64,000 nt of DNA from Posidonia oceanica. Taxonomy: Eukaryota; Streptophyta; Magnoliopsida; Alismatales; Posidoniaceae. The stretch spans positions 98,439,501 through 98,503,500 of the forward strand of contig JAZBRS010000026.1 in the NCBI GenBank assembly GCA_037176725.1, given 5' to 3'. A model generated the notes under the pieces. The model was not told where the DNA came from, did no database searches, and saw only the letters and a list, made by a program, of their open reading frames with translations. Shown piece by piece: positions 42,822-55,870 of this stretch (its first letter is position 1; every line of letters starts with the position of its first letter). Position numbers and translations under genes: made by a program.

Positions 42822-45800
42822 TGTTGACACCCCATCTTGGCAGGCTTGGACCATTTGGAGCCCTCCTAGTGACTGCTGGACTCAAACTCAAACCAAACCA
42901 AACCCTAACCCTCTTCTTTACCCTTCAAAACCAGCCAAACTTGACCTAAGCCTTTACCCCTCTTCCCAAGCTCAAAACCTGACCAAAATCCACAGGAAAA
43001 CTCACCCCTGATGACTTAGCAAACCTACCCAAAAACCCGCAAAAATTCAAATCAAGACCATTCCCAAAAACCCTAGAAAACCTCGGTAAAACTCCCCTTT
43101 TTCTACACCTTAAAACCCCTCCAAAACCTCCTTGGAATCAAACCAAAACTTCAGAGCCAGCTCCTCAAACCCTAGACTACCCACTCTCCAACTTTCATCC
43201 CATTCCAAGACCTCTAAGCCTCTCATTTGCCCAAATTATCGTTTTCTCTCTCCGGGATTATCGTTTTCTCTCTCCTCTCTCTCTCCTGATTATCATTCCT
43301 CTTTTCATCACCCTCTTGTTCTCTTTCTAGCTTGGCTGTGGGCCCCCTTTGTACTTCTATCCCTTCTCTATCTTATTCCTATTTTTATTTTATTTTTAGC
43401 ATTTTCCCTGAATTTTAAAAATCATTTCCCTCAAACCTATCTCTTTTCCTTTTACTTCCCTCTTTTTTCCATTCCTTTCCTCCTTCTCTTTCCCTTTTCT
43501 CTCTTTTGCAAAAACCCATAAAAATCCCTAAAAATCTGTAAAACCCCAATACATAAAAGAAACAAATCAGAGTTCTAAGAAAAATAATTAAAAAACATTA
43601 AACAAACAATTAAAAACTCAAACTTAACTAAATCAAGCTAAAAAAGAAATCAAGCATGCAAACTAAAAAATGCAAAACAAACTAAAAGAAAATACTGTAA
43701 AATCAAAGAAAAAAATTGAAATAAAATCAAAAGCAACCTAAAGTGAAAACTCTATCAAAAGAATTAAAAAAAACAAACCCTAAAAAGAAGTAAAACTATT
43801 AAAACCCTAAGATAAACAATTAATGAAAGAAAAAGCCTAACCTAACAAGCCTAAGAAAAAAACAACCTAAGGACTTAATTAAAAAAAAGAAAATGAAGAA
43901 CACATTAAAAGACTTAAAAAACACTTAATCAGACAAGAGAAACCTAATTAAAAAAAAACATCAAGAAAAATTAACAAATAAAAAATCAAAACCTAATTCA
44001 AAAGACTTAAGAAAGAAAAACCTAAAAGGCTAGAACTAAAAAGCCCAAAACCCATTCTAATCAATATAAAAATAAATCTTAAAAATCCTAATTAAACATC
44101 CTAAGTGCTTAACAAGAAAAATACAATTTAAAAGATTTAACAAACATTTAATCAAGTGGAAAACAAATTAAGAACAAAACAAAACCCTAAAACCCTAATC
44201 AAGCCCAAAACACACTAATTAACCCAAAACAGTCATTAAAAAAATATAATTAAAATCGTAACTCACAACACAACCTTTCAAGTATTTTTAATTATTTTTA
44301 ATTTATTTTTTCCTATTTTATTTCTCTTCTTTTCCCTCTCTTTCTTTCTTCTTTCTCATTTTTATTTCCTTTTTTCCTTGCTGGGCCCGTCAGCCCGTTT
44401 CTCTCCTTCCTCTTTATTTATTTATTTTTTTTTCTCTGGCCCGTCAGGCCCCTGATCCCTCCTCCCTTCTTCCTTTCTTCCTTTCTTTCATTTCTTTCTG
44501 CCAACAGCAGCACCTTGCTTCTTCTTCCTCCTCTCCTTCCCTCTCTGATTTTGAAATCTCAACACGCTTCCTCTGCAGACTCACCCTCTCACAGCCGGCC
44601 GCCCGTGGCAGCACTCTTCCTCTGCCTTTGCTCCACCTTTCGGCGTTTGCAGCTCCCTAGGCCACGCCTCTCGCCGGCCTACTCCTCATTGCCACAGCTG
44701 CCAACTCCCTGTCGATTGCTGCCAATCTCCTGCAACCAGCCTTCCCAAGCCACCTCCTGCAATTGCATTCGAGTGCTCCCACTCGAACAAAACCTTCCGC
44801 TCCTTCTTCCTCCTTCAGAGAGAGAGCTTTGCGTCGTCCTGAGAGAAAACCAGAGACCCATTCCATTGCATTTTTCTTCCGCCTGAGCGACCTCCATTCT
44901 CCTCCTCTTCACCTTCCAATTCCGGAAAAGAGAGAGCAAGAGGAGAGTGTCTGAGGGAGTCCCTGGCATCCCGGAGAGAGGCCACCAATTCCAGAGCCAT
45001 TCCCCACCCGATTCTTCACCTTTTCCCTTCTGAAATCCACAGCTGATCCTTCTCCTTCTTTTCCTAAAATCCAGCAACCTTCACAGCCTCCATTCTTCTC
45101 CCAGTTGCTTCCCCAATCTCACCCAACTACCAGCCTTCATCTCCCGCCATCCCATTGCCTTTTCACCACCTAAAACGGCCTTGAAACTCCACCTAATCAC
45201 CACTGCAACCCAACACTCCTCCTTCAGCAATTCCCTCCACTTCAGCCTACAGCCTTCTCCCAAAATCCACCCAAACAATCCCTGAACCACCACCTTTCCA
45301 GAACCTCCGACCTCGAACCCAACCATCCACCACAGCTTTCGAACTCCACAACAAACACCTTAGCTGACCACAGACCCAAAATCGACCCGACTCTCAAATT
45401 CCTTCCGCACTCTCCAGAAAACCCCTTCGATCATCTAAATCCCCTCGCCAGACTCCCAGCAACCCCCCGGAAGGCTCCACTCCGCCGGACGAGCAGCAGA
45501 CAAGGCCCCCCACCTCCGGCTGCTTACTGACAACCCACAAAATCCATTTCTCCGCTCGAGCTGCAGAAGCTCGGTCCGATCATTCGGGGAGCACCGGGAG
45601 ATCGTCCTGAAGGAGTCCCAGCCACCGCGAGCCGCTGGAGATCGCCGCTGCAACTAGACAGCCCGCGCCGACCAATTCCGACACTGCCGAGGTCGGGAGC
45701 GCATTCCAGGCGCGAAGATAGGTAATTTCTCACTTTCTCCGCTCTCTCTCCTCCCTCTGCTGCTTTCCCGCCGTCCAGAAGCAAGGCTCCGATCCTCCTG

Positions 45801-48669
45801 CTCCGTCCTCGACTCGCCGGACAGGTCGTCTTCTCCAGCGCCGGCCTCCGGTCCTCCAGATGCTCCAGCCGACGGAACGACGCCCCGATGGTCTCCGGAG
45901 CTCCGCACGAACGCCGACAGCAGCCTCCGCCCTCCTGCGTCTCCTCAAGCCCTCTGTGCCGGCGGTGCTGAGGTCCGGTGGCTCACTGCTACAGTACCTC
46001 TCACCGCCGGCAGATTACTGTTTAGTTATTTTTCCAGTAATATAGTTTCTGTGTGAATATTGCATGTTTGCCCTAAGTTGCTTCATTTTTTGCATTCTGG
46101 TCCTCAGGATGTTTAATCTGCTTAGTTTTAAATTTAATACCATGCTAAATTGCTTCATTTATTCCTATTTTTCTGTATTTACATTCCGATCCTTTTACTG
46201 TGCTGTGTAGTTGTAATTTTTTTATGTTTTAATCCCTCTGTTTTCAATTTTTGCATATAGATCCTGTTTCAAATCAGACCATTTAATTGCATATAGTTTA
46301 CCATATCATATTGCATTCTGTATCCCCATGTTTTACTGTTTTTACATTTAGGTCCATGCATTGTAGCAACTTAGGTTTCATTTTTTATTTTTGCATACTG
46401 CATTGCGTATTTTGCCTCCTGTTTTTTTATTTTTGCATATAGGTACTTTTTAAATGCACAGTAATCATTTTGCATGCATTTTAGCTTATTACATTGCATT
46501 TTGAACCCTGTTTTTCCCAAAAATTGCACATCAGTCCTGTCTTTCTGTTTTCAGAGCATGTTTTGCATATAAAATTGCATGTTTGACCCTTGCATGTTTT
46601 AAAAATGACACATAGGTCCTTGTACCCTTTTAAAACCATGTAAAAAGACTGTTTTGCCCCTAAAGTTGCATCTTAGCTCCCATGCTTACAAAATTGCATG
46701 TAGACCCTCCACTTGCATTCCCGGACTCCCCAGAATCCTGTTTTCTGGAAAAATTGCACTTTAGACCCCAGAATTTTTCAAAATTGCACTCTGATTTCCA
46801 TTTGCCTTCAAAACTTCTTCTGATGCATACCCTCTTTTCAAATTAGCATTCTAAGTCCAATCTTTTGCAAAATGACCCTCTGCCCTCTCCTGTTTTCAAA
46901 ACTCTCCCCTATGGGCCCCATCCTTTTCAAAATTTGCATTTAGCCCCCTTCTCTTTTCAAAAATGCATCTGAATCCCTGTTTTTTCCAAAATTTCCCTTC
47001 TTGCCTCTTCTTGCTTTTGCATGCATCCTGCATTCATTTAGCTTTGCATTTCAGCATCCCTTCGCACACACTAAGCCCCTTTTAGCTCCCCTTCACTTGG
47101 GAGGACCTTTTGCACACCCCTAGGACCTCCTGAACACTTAGATCTGTTCTTCTCCCCTATTCTGGCCCTTCTGCCTTGAAGCTGCGATATCTTCCGATCC
47201 GGCCGTTGGATCTTCTCAAGTAAGCTGCCCAGGCGACCGCAGCAAAGCGCTCTTCAGCATGGACCAAACAGATTTCAGATCAGGCCCCAAGATTTCCAGG
47301 TATGTCATCCAGAACCCCTGCATTGCATTCATTCGCATGCCATTTGCATTCTTTGCTTTATTTTCGCTTTCTGTCTCTTTGAGCATGTAGACAGGGCCTC
47401 CTCTTCTTGTCTATCAACTCCGATCCTCGTTTTGCGTTTCCCCAAGGGTTTTGTGTTGTGTCTTCCCTGGATTCGCCACTTAATGCGACCTTCTTCCCCC
47501 TTTTCCACGATCCGATCGCGCCGCGAGCTTTGGGCAGCGTGCGAGACACTTCGTGGAACGGTTTAGCAGGAAACGGTCACAAACAAGTGGTAATCCCTCC
47601 ATTTGCTCACTTCTCCCCTTTGTAGGTCTTCACACCTACTCTGTGTGGCCCTGGACAGCACCTGTTCTCACACATGCGTTGTTCTGCTTCTCCTTTTACT
47701 TCTTCCAATCTCTTTCTTTGCATTAGCATTTGCATAGCTTTTCTGAGGTTTTTTGTTTCGCTGCTTTTGGCAACGTTTTGTGTGCCCGCTCTCGCTTTGG
47801 CACCATTTTGCGTGCCTGCTTTCTCTTTTGCGCTGTTTTGCGCGTTCGCTTTCGTTTTGACACCGTTTTGTGTGCCCCCTTTCTCTTTTGCGCTGTTTTG
47901 CGCATCCGCTTTCGTTTTGGCACCGTTTTGCGTGCCTACTTTGTCTTTCGCGCCGTTTTGCTTGCCGATCTTGTCTTTTTGCACCGTTTCGCATGCCGTT
48001 TTCGTTCCTTGCCTCGTTTTGCGCGTTTTATGCCATTTCCTCTTGCATGTCGATCGCATTGCATGGTTTTCCCGTTGTTTTGCTTTTTTCGCTTGCATTT
48101 GCATATAGGGCCGTGATGCTTACTGCTTGGAGTTCTCACGAGCTGGGTTTCGCCTGGTTCGGAACACAGACAGCGTAGCTGAGCACTTAGACAGCACGTT
48201 TACTTCCTTGCTTTGCATCCTTCCACTTAGAGCACACCTTGAGCATTCATTTAGGCACATAGGCATTCAGACCTGCATTTCCCTGCGTATGCGAGCGTAA
48301 GCCTAGAAAGACCGATTCTCGGACGTGTCGGGGGTGCCTAACACCTTCCCCGCACGTAATAGGAGTCCTTGCCCTGTCTTTTGGCCTGCAATGACCATAT
48401 CGCCTTATCCTAGGCTAGAGTCATCTCATTTGCATGCATTTGCATTTGTTTTCCCTTGCATTGCTTTGCTTTGCATTTTTTGCTTGGTTTTGCGTGTTCA
48501 ATCCACGCATTTCCCCGGTTTTCCTTGTCTTCCGTTAATAGACATGGTGGCGACTCTGATTTGTCTTATCTTCCTTTTTCTCCTCGATTTTAAGTGTTTT
48601 CGAGTTGAACCTCTTCCTCGGATCCAATCGCCGCTAATAGCGAGCCTGATTCCGATCGGGATTGCTACA
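42822..48669 (+). repeat. Element F 5' LTR (5848 bp)
   Basis: Runs from TGTTGACACCCC to GATTGCTACA and is followed one base later by the primer-binding site, which fixes it as a 5' LTR. Zones: the 22-bp tandem motif at 43235, A-rich 43550-44280, telo-box pair 44182, GC-rich 44380-46020, T-rich 46020-47000, donor-like CAGGTATGT near 47298, minisatellite 47770-48050, stem-loop 48323-48357. It shares with A the absence of the roughly 45-bp terminal insert found in D and E. Confidence 0.95.
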
Positions 48670-48670
48670 A

Positions 48671-48688
48671 TGGCGACTCCGCTGGGGA
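48671..48688 (+). other. Primer-binding site of element F
   Basis: TGGCGACTCCGCTGGGGA starts one base after the LTR. Its reverse complement ends in CCA-adjacent tRNA 3'-end sequence. Ogre elements are reported to use tRNA-Arg, which fits, but I cannot confirm the tRNA here. Confidence 0.85.
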
Positions 48689-50001
48689 TCTCTAGACTCC
48701 GGCTTTCGTTCCTGGCTTTTCCGCTCGCCTGTTTTGCAGCTTTGTCTGCCTTTTGTGCCTTCTTTCCCTGTTTTGCTCGCTTTTCTGTGCAAACACCTAG
48801 CAAGTCGCTTCGTGGCTACTTTGTTTAGGTTTTGCACCTCTTGTGCCTCGGTTTGCGCTCTCTTTTGTTTTGCTCCGTCCCTGTTGCTTGTTTATTTACT
48901 TATTCCCTTGCTTCTACTTTTATTCACTTTACAGCTTACCTGTCTTTATTTTCTTTACCTTACTTGCTTATTATTGCTTCATTTCTTGCACATTGCATGC
49001 CTACATACTTGTTTGGCAACGATACATGCCTTTTGAATGTTGAATGCTTCTTTTACACCTTTGCTATGTCACTACGCACGCACATGCCTTGCATACATGC
49101 CTTTTGACTTGATGAATGTTTTTTCTTCACCATCATGCTCGCAAACACCCGCACATGCCATGCACTTGCCTTTTGTTGTGTTGTATGTTGTTTGCCTGCC
49201 ATGATTGATTGATTTTCTTCCCTTTCGCACATGCCATGCCTAGGATAGTAGAAACTTGTTTGCTCTCCCCATGGTTAACTAAAAACAGCAAGTAAAACGA
49301 ACTTCTAGGAGCAACTAGAGACTTCAAACAATCCTTCACCCCCTTGGGTTAATAAAACACGCAAGATAAAAGACTTTAATCATTTGCATAAGCATCATAT
49401 AGGGCATACATCTTCTCATCTGAGTCCACCTATTAGTTTGCGAAGGATAGGCCCGACCTCTTGTTCCACTGCTTTGGGCATGGCGCAAGTCAGTCGGTCT
49501 GTCCCCCCTTTTTTGTTCAGGGGTCGTGTCGGTGTTAGTAGAGGGTACCACCCACGCCTCGGCGGGGTAGAGGCCACCAACGCACCACCCTGTCATTACC
49601 TGAGCTCTGGGCCAGGAGTTAGGCAGGGAACCCACTTTTCTGACCTGAGACGGTGACCCGTACACCCAGGGATACCCGAAGTAGATCACCTGCTAAGAAA
49701 TACTAGATAAGTTGAGGGGGGCATACTAGAAAGCATACATATCATTCATGCCATCTAACTTAACTCATTTGCATCTGTCTTTCAGTTTCTAACCCTAATT
49801 TCCTTCTGTTGTGTCAGCAGTGATCGGTAAGCGAGTTTCCCTTGCTGGAGCTTGAGTGCCGACCCTTTCTGACACCCCTGTTGCGACCTTGTTTGCGACC
49901 ATTCCCTTTCTGAGCTATCCGCCTTTGCGACGATAGCTCCTATTAGGAATCGCCGTTTGCCCACTCGTCGCAGCCCTGTCCTCACGCGCTCTAGGTCAGC
50001 A
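48689..50001 (+). other. Element F untranslated leader
   Basis: Aligns with 1-1275 of element A, plus the first 37 bp missing there. It has the same T-rich first half, conserved block and splice-acceptor-like TTGTGTCAGCAG (49811-49820) followed by GGTAAGC. Confidence 0.7.
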
Positions 50002-52275
50002 ATGGCCCAGTACGTTAGTGAGCCTTCCTTCATTCCTGTCACGGAGGGTGTTTCCGTTCCGGCCCCTCCGGTTGCTCCTTCTGTCTCCCTTGTTCCCCCT
50101 CTGACGCCAGGGTTTCCTCCCCTGACGTCTCTAGGTTCTCAGTACGCCCCGGGACAGTGGCAAGCATCTCTTCCTCCGGATCCGGTCACCGAGTCTATCT
50201 TGACGGCCGTTACTCGCGTTTCGGAGACGCCACTGCCCCCTCCATCCCAGGGATACGTTGCTTTCGACATCCCTTCTACCATTGCTGCGACCTTTACTGT
50301 AGAATCCTTTCCTCCCGGACAATCTGTGTCCGTGCCATTTGTCTCTCAGCCTTCGCCGGCACTGCACTTCAGCGTTCCTGCTGCCGGGATGCCAGAGGCG
50401 CAGTACCAGCACCTGATGGAGCTTGCTCAGAGACTGCAGGGCATGGCTCTATCAGTTCGTCCTTCCTCTATTCCTGTCGTTCCTGAGGTTCCTCTGAGGC
50501 CAGTTCCTGCATTCCATGCATCGACCTCCACACCTCCGCCTCGACCATCGTCACAACTGCTCACGGTTTCGACGATGGGGGCCCGTTTGCCACCTCCTTC
50601 TGCACAATGCTTAGCACAGCATGCTCCACTTCCCTCTGGTGGTTAGTCTTTTGGACTGGCTGGAGCCCAGTACCTCACTGGCTCGCTGTCTGGCACCCTG
50701 CCCGTACAGCAACTGGTGCTCCGTCATCCTACTCCTCCCACAGCACAGCATGGCATCTACTCTTCTCTTCTGCATCAGGTCCAGCATCCTGCATACACTC
50801 CTGCATACACAATCCCCCAGCACGGATACGCCGGCCATCCCGTTGCTCCACCACGCGACGCTATGGTAGATCCGGAGGAGCACTTAGGTGCGACCCATTC
50901 GCCGTATGTGCTCAATACCCCTGCTGATCCCTCTCCTACAGCAGCAATCCCCGACCCCATCAATAACCGGATGGACGTCTTGGAGAAAGCACTACGACTA
51001 GTGCAGGGTACTGAGCACCAGACCTACCAATTCCGGGACCTCTGCTGCTTTCCAGAGGTGGTACTCCCTCCGAAGTTCAAAATCCCGGACTTCGAAAAAT
51101 ATAATGGTAGGGGCTGCCCCGTAGCACACCTGAAGGCGTATTGCGGTGATCTCGCTCAGCTTCAGGCTGACGAGAGGTTGCTGATCCGCCTGTTCCAGAA
51201 GAGTTTGACCGGGCCGGCACTCAAGTGGTTCACATCGCTTGATATGTCAGCCATCAAGACTTGGAACGACCTCAGTCAGGCGTTCCTAGAACAATACTCC
51301 TTCAACCTCGATCTGGTCCCAAAGAGGGTAGACTTGATCGCAATCAAGCAGAATTCCGGCGAGCCGTTCGGGGAGTACGTCGGCCGTTGGCGCGCCCTTG
51401 CCTCTCAAGTTCGAGATAGACCCTCTGACGAGGAGTCAATCGAGATCGTTATCAAAGGGGTGCAGCCGTCTCTCGGAGCTCTGCTTAGCATCCAACCAGT
51501 CACTACTTTTGCGGCACTCATCAGAGTTGGAGCGCGCGTGGAGAGTTCTTTGCAGAGTGGCAACTTCCCGGCTCTCTCTGCGTTCGCTAAGCAGGCCGCG
51601 ATCAGCAGCAACAGTGCCAACAGCAGCACCTCCAACAACAACAACAGCGGCAGCAGCAACAACCGCCCGAAGAGGAAGGACTCGCCGAAAACCGTTGTTG
51701 CATTCGTCGACTCTCCTGCTGTGCCTGTTCACTTGCCATCCCGGCCTGCCCCAGCTCAGATGGTGTATGCTCCTGCACCTAGGAATCCACCCACACCACA
51801 GATCACAACCACCACTAGACCGGTCTATCCTGCCGCACCGGTTCAGCAAGGCTCATACCAGAGGCAAAGAAGGCCACCCATTGAGAAGCGGAAATTCGCC
51901 CCACTGGTGGAACCGCTCACGGTCATCTTGCCAAAGGTTGCATCGCTCCTGAAGTTCCCGGAGGTTCGTCCACCGCCAAGTCCTCTGCCGCATTGGTTTA
52001 GGGCAAACCTCTTCTGCAATTTCCATCGAAGCGTCGGGCATTCGACGGACAATTGCTTCTCCCTGCGGAACGCAATTCAGGACCTGATCGAATCGGGAAC
52101 GATTGTGATTGACACGCACGAGGCATCCACTCAAGCACACACTCATGCATCCGCACATTCAGCTGTTCCCCCTCATTCTGGCATCATCCACCAACCCCTA
52201 CCGGAGCACTCTTATCCGAGAGGGGCGGGAACCTCAGGCATCCATTCTGTCTTTCCCTCTGGGCCTGCTACCTCT
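50002..52275 (+). pseudogene. gag: Element F gag, one nonsense codon
   Basis: Same domains as in element A: Pro-rich N-terminus, gag core (KFKIPDFEKYNG near 51080), Asn/Ser run (51604-51662) and C-x2-H-x4-H-x4-C knuckle near 52013-52060. The frame is interrupted by TAG at 50644-50646, where A has CAA, and is otherwise open into the protease. There is no natural stop between gag and pro, showing that this family makes one continuous Gag-Pro-Pol frame. The end coordinate is an approximate domain boundary. Confidence 0.9.
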
Positions 52276-53490
52276 GTGGTAGACCCTTCTGATCTCATTT
52301 CTGACATCTCTGAGCCTTTCCCAGTCAGTCTCTATCTCGCGGCAGTTGCCGGCTCCGAGTCAGGAATTCACTTGATCCGACCGCGTGCCAGGCTGGAGCG
52401 CCCTCTTGCGCCTCCCACCGTGCTTCCTCAAGCTCAATCCCCTGTGCACCTTCTAGCTAGGGCCCAGCCTAATTCCCCCATCCACCTCTTAGGGCGACCT
52501 CAGCTACACCTTCTAGGCAGACCTCAACCTGCCCCAGCCTTCCCACCCCAACAACCATACCCTCTAGAGAGACCTCAGCACCCAATAGGTCCCCTTGTAA
52601 CCCCTCCTATGCTCGAAGCACGTGCTCCAATGGTTATTGACTTAACCTTGGACACCCATCGCGTCCCTTACAGCTACGCCACAGAAATGTGCGCGGAAGT
52701 AACGCGATCGGGGAGGGTTTACAGGCCCCCAACACCGGCAATTAGGCCAAGTCTCCCTGGACCTGTTATGCCCCCGCACTCTAGCCAACCCATAGCAGAT
52801 CTGACCTCGAGCCAGCCTGTAGCTAGCCAAATCCCTGCCCAACCTGTAGTAACCCAGCTTCCTGCCACTACCCCCTTAGAGCTTGCCAAAACAACCCCTC
52901 CCGTTGCCAAAAGGAGCCAACCTAAGGCAGACATAACCTCCCAACTTAAGAAGGTCAAAGCCGACATTTCCATTTGGGACCTGATCCACACCTCTGCCGA
53001 ACACCGCGAGGCTTTTCTTCGCGTGTTCCAGGCTACCCGTGTGTCCCAGTCTATTGAGCCTTCGGCCTTGGAGAGCATGGTTGGGTTGATTGCGGAGCCC
53101 CATGTCATCTCTTTTACGAGTGATGAGCTGCCTCCGGCGGGGATTAATCACAACCAGCCCCTATTCGTCACGGTGCAGTTCAAAAACTTTCGCATTCCCC
53201 TAACACTGGTTGATAATGGGTCAGGCCTTAACGTCTGCCCCTTGCGTACGGCAACCAAGCTCGGATTCAAAGCCGAGGACATCACGCCAGCCATGAAGGG
53301 AATGACAGCTTTTGACAACACACACCATGACGCTTTGGGGGTTCTGATTATTCCTCTCGCTATTGGCCCGGTCGTCTTCGATGTAGAATTCTATGTCGTC
53401 GACTTGAAGCCGAATTTCAATCTTCTGCTTGGGCGCTCTTGGTTCCACAAGCATCAGGTCCTTCCCTCGACCCTCCATCGGATGATAAAG
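52276..53490 (+). pseudogene. pro: Element F protease segment, in frame with gag
   Basis: Pro/Gln-rich spacer, then the aspartic protease with Asp-Asn-Gly at 53212-53220 and FNLLLGRSWFHKHQ near 53420-53455. This segment carries no disruption of its own. It shares the frame of gag, which is why the frame changes in element A are read as mutations. Confidence 0.85.
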
Positions 53491-55870
53491 TACCGTCGTG
53501 GCGATGATGTCATTGTCGTCATGGCGGAGAACTTTGAGAAGGAGTGGATTGAGGCAGTCTCCCCCGTGTCTTCACAAGCTATCCCGTTTGACCCCGAGAC
53601 TTCTGAAGCTCTATATCGCGTTAATCGGTGCGAGCCGGTTAACTTCATTCCTGATCTTGAACGTGTCAACTCCTTGACCGTTCACAGCAACCCCTTTCGA
53701 ATGGTCGAGAATGTATGTCACAGGTGGGGTTACGTAAAGGGTACGCCGCTCGGGCGTCACGGCCATCGGATCGCAGAGTCGATTGTAGCAGCTGAGCGGA
53801 GGAAATCTGAAGGCCTCAGCTATGAACCCAAGCTCAACGAAGATCACTGCTTTCAGCTCAACAATCCAGAACCAGCCATTCCCAAAGACCTCACTAACTT
53901 TACCAGTGCAGGAATCCTGGGATCGACCGACGATCGGGACACGGCACCGACAGAGGATTGGGTGTGTGTTGAGGACTACTACTCGGATGAGGAGCAGTCT
54001 GGCACAACAGAGGCAGTCCCCACCCACACAGCAGAAACAGTAATCAGAGCAGAGGCCACACAGTCAGTTTATTCAGCTCTCCCTCTGGCAGATACAGCAG
54101 GCAGCTCAGCAGGCCCTGTGGCAGAACTAGCAAGTTCCCACTCTTTTGCAGCCACATCTGCATCTCAAGAACAGACAGCAGCAGTGTAGGAGTCAGAGAC
54201 ACTCCGTCTGGCAGAACCAAGCATGCTACCAGCGGTCACAGTTACATCAGTGCCACTGTCCCTCTCTCTGGAGGGGCAGTTAATCAACTCAGTCAGCAGC
54301 GCGGCTCAGCCCGCTTCAGCAGTACCATCTCCAAGAATGCAGCCGGCGCAGTCCGCTTCGCATCCTCCTGACAACCAGCAGCAGCTCTCATGGCAAGACC
54401 CCATGGCGTCAGAGGCTGCACTCTCTCACTTACGGCCCGATACAAAAGGCCAACTAAGCACTACACTCTCCAGGCCCTTGAGCCCTCCGAAGAGCACCCC
54501 TGCTTACTCTCCAACAGTGACCCTAGCAGCTTATCCATCTGTGGCACCGCTGACCTGTCTATTTGGGCCTTCTACATCGGAGTTGCCACCATCGAGCACG
54601 CCCGTGAACCAGATCCTGCAGATTCCAAGGGCAGCAATCCATCTTGCAGCCGGGCCAGTGCCGCAGGCCCCCGGTGCCTACTACGTCGACTCACCCTTAG
54701 ACGAGGAGGAAGGAGTGGCGATAGAAGCCCAGGTCGATTCATGGATGTCCGACTTAGAGCTACTTTATCAAGAACAAATCAAGTCGATAGCAGAAGACCT
54801 GGCAGAGCATCGAGCTGCAGAAAGGAAAGGGAAAGCCGTGGTTGCGGACCCCCCTCTGCAAGAAGACCATGCCTCTATCATGGTCCTAGAAGAAGACACA
54901 GCAGCGCCAGACTCCCCTAGACCAGATGAGCTCATCACTCTCCAATCAGAAGGCGGGTCTAGGTGGTTTGTGCAACGCATGCCTCACCGGAGCAGCATAG
55001 CAAGCGGCAATGCCCAAATCAGCCACCGGTCCGGCATACCCTCCCCAAGCACACTGGAAGACCCAGAGGAGGAAGCATCAGCAGTGCAAGCAGCAGCAGT
55101 AACAGAGCAGAAAGCAGAATCAGTAACAGAGCTGTCAGCAGCCTCAACAGCAGAACAGTCAGCAGTTTCAGCAGCAGAGTCAGCATGGCCCTCAGTAGTA
55201 TCAGTAGAGCACCCAGCAGAAGCAGTCAGGCCAGAGCAAGCAGTAGAAGGAGTTGCTGAGACGGAGGTCGCGCATCGAGGGTACAAGAACACTCGAGTAA
55301 GCGTGACCATCATGAAGCGTCACCAGGGCCAAGCAGCGGAACACATGCACTCTTTCGACATCACAAGTCCTTCTTTTGAGAAAGAGATCCTCTCGGAACT
55401 TATTGCTTATGGAGAGGAGGATGATACGGGCATGGATGAGACTGATGAATCATTGCCCGAGTTCCGGCCCTATGACGACGACCCAGAAGGCCCCAACCTC
55501 CATGTTGAAGAAGAAACAGAGGTTGTCAACATCGGCACAGCTAAGGAAGTCAGAGAAGTTCATATCAGTGCCCAGCTGTCCTCCCAGGCTCGAACAGAGT
55601 TCATCGCATTCTTGAAAGAATATGCGGATGTCTTTGCCGGGAGTTACGAGGACATGGTCGGCCTTAACATAGAGATAGTGGTGCACAATCTGCCCTTAAA
55701 CCCGGATGCCAAGCCAGTGAAGCAGAAACTAAGAAGATGGCGACCGCAGTGGCTGCTCATGATCAAAGAAGAGATAATGAAGCAGCTCAGAGTCAACTTC
55801 CTCAAGGTTGTCCTTTATCCTGAATGGCTGGCAAACATTGTACCTGTGCCCAAGAAAGATGGCCGAATCC
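53491..55870 (+). pseudogene. Element F segment between protease and RT, with stop
   Basis: Conserved first part, then a Ser/Ala/Glu-rich low-complexity part. TAG at 54187-54189 replaces the CAG seen in element A. The frame continues in the same register to the start of RT, where one G is missing near 55870 (AATCCGATC against AATCCGGATC in A), which shifts the rest of pol. Confidence 0.8.
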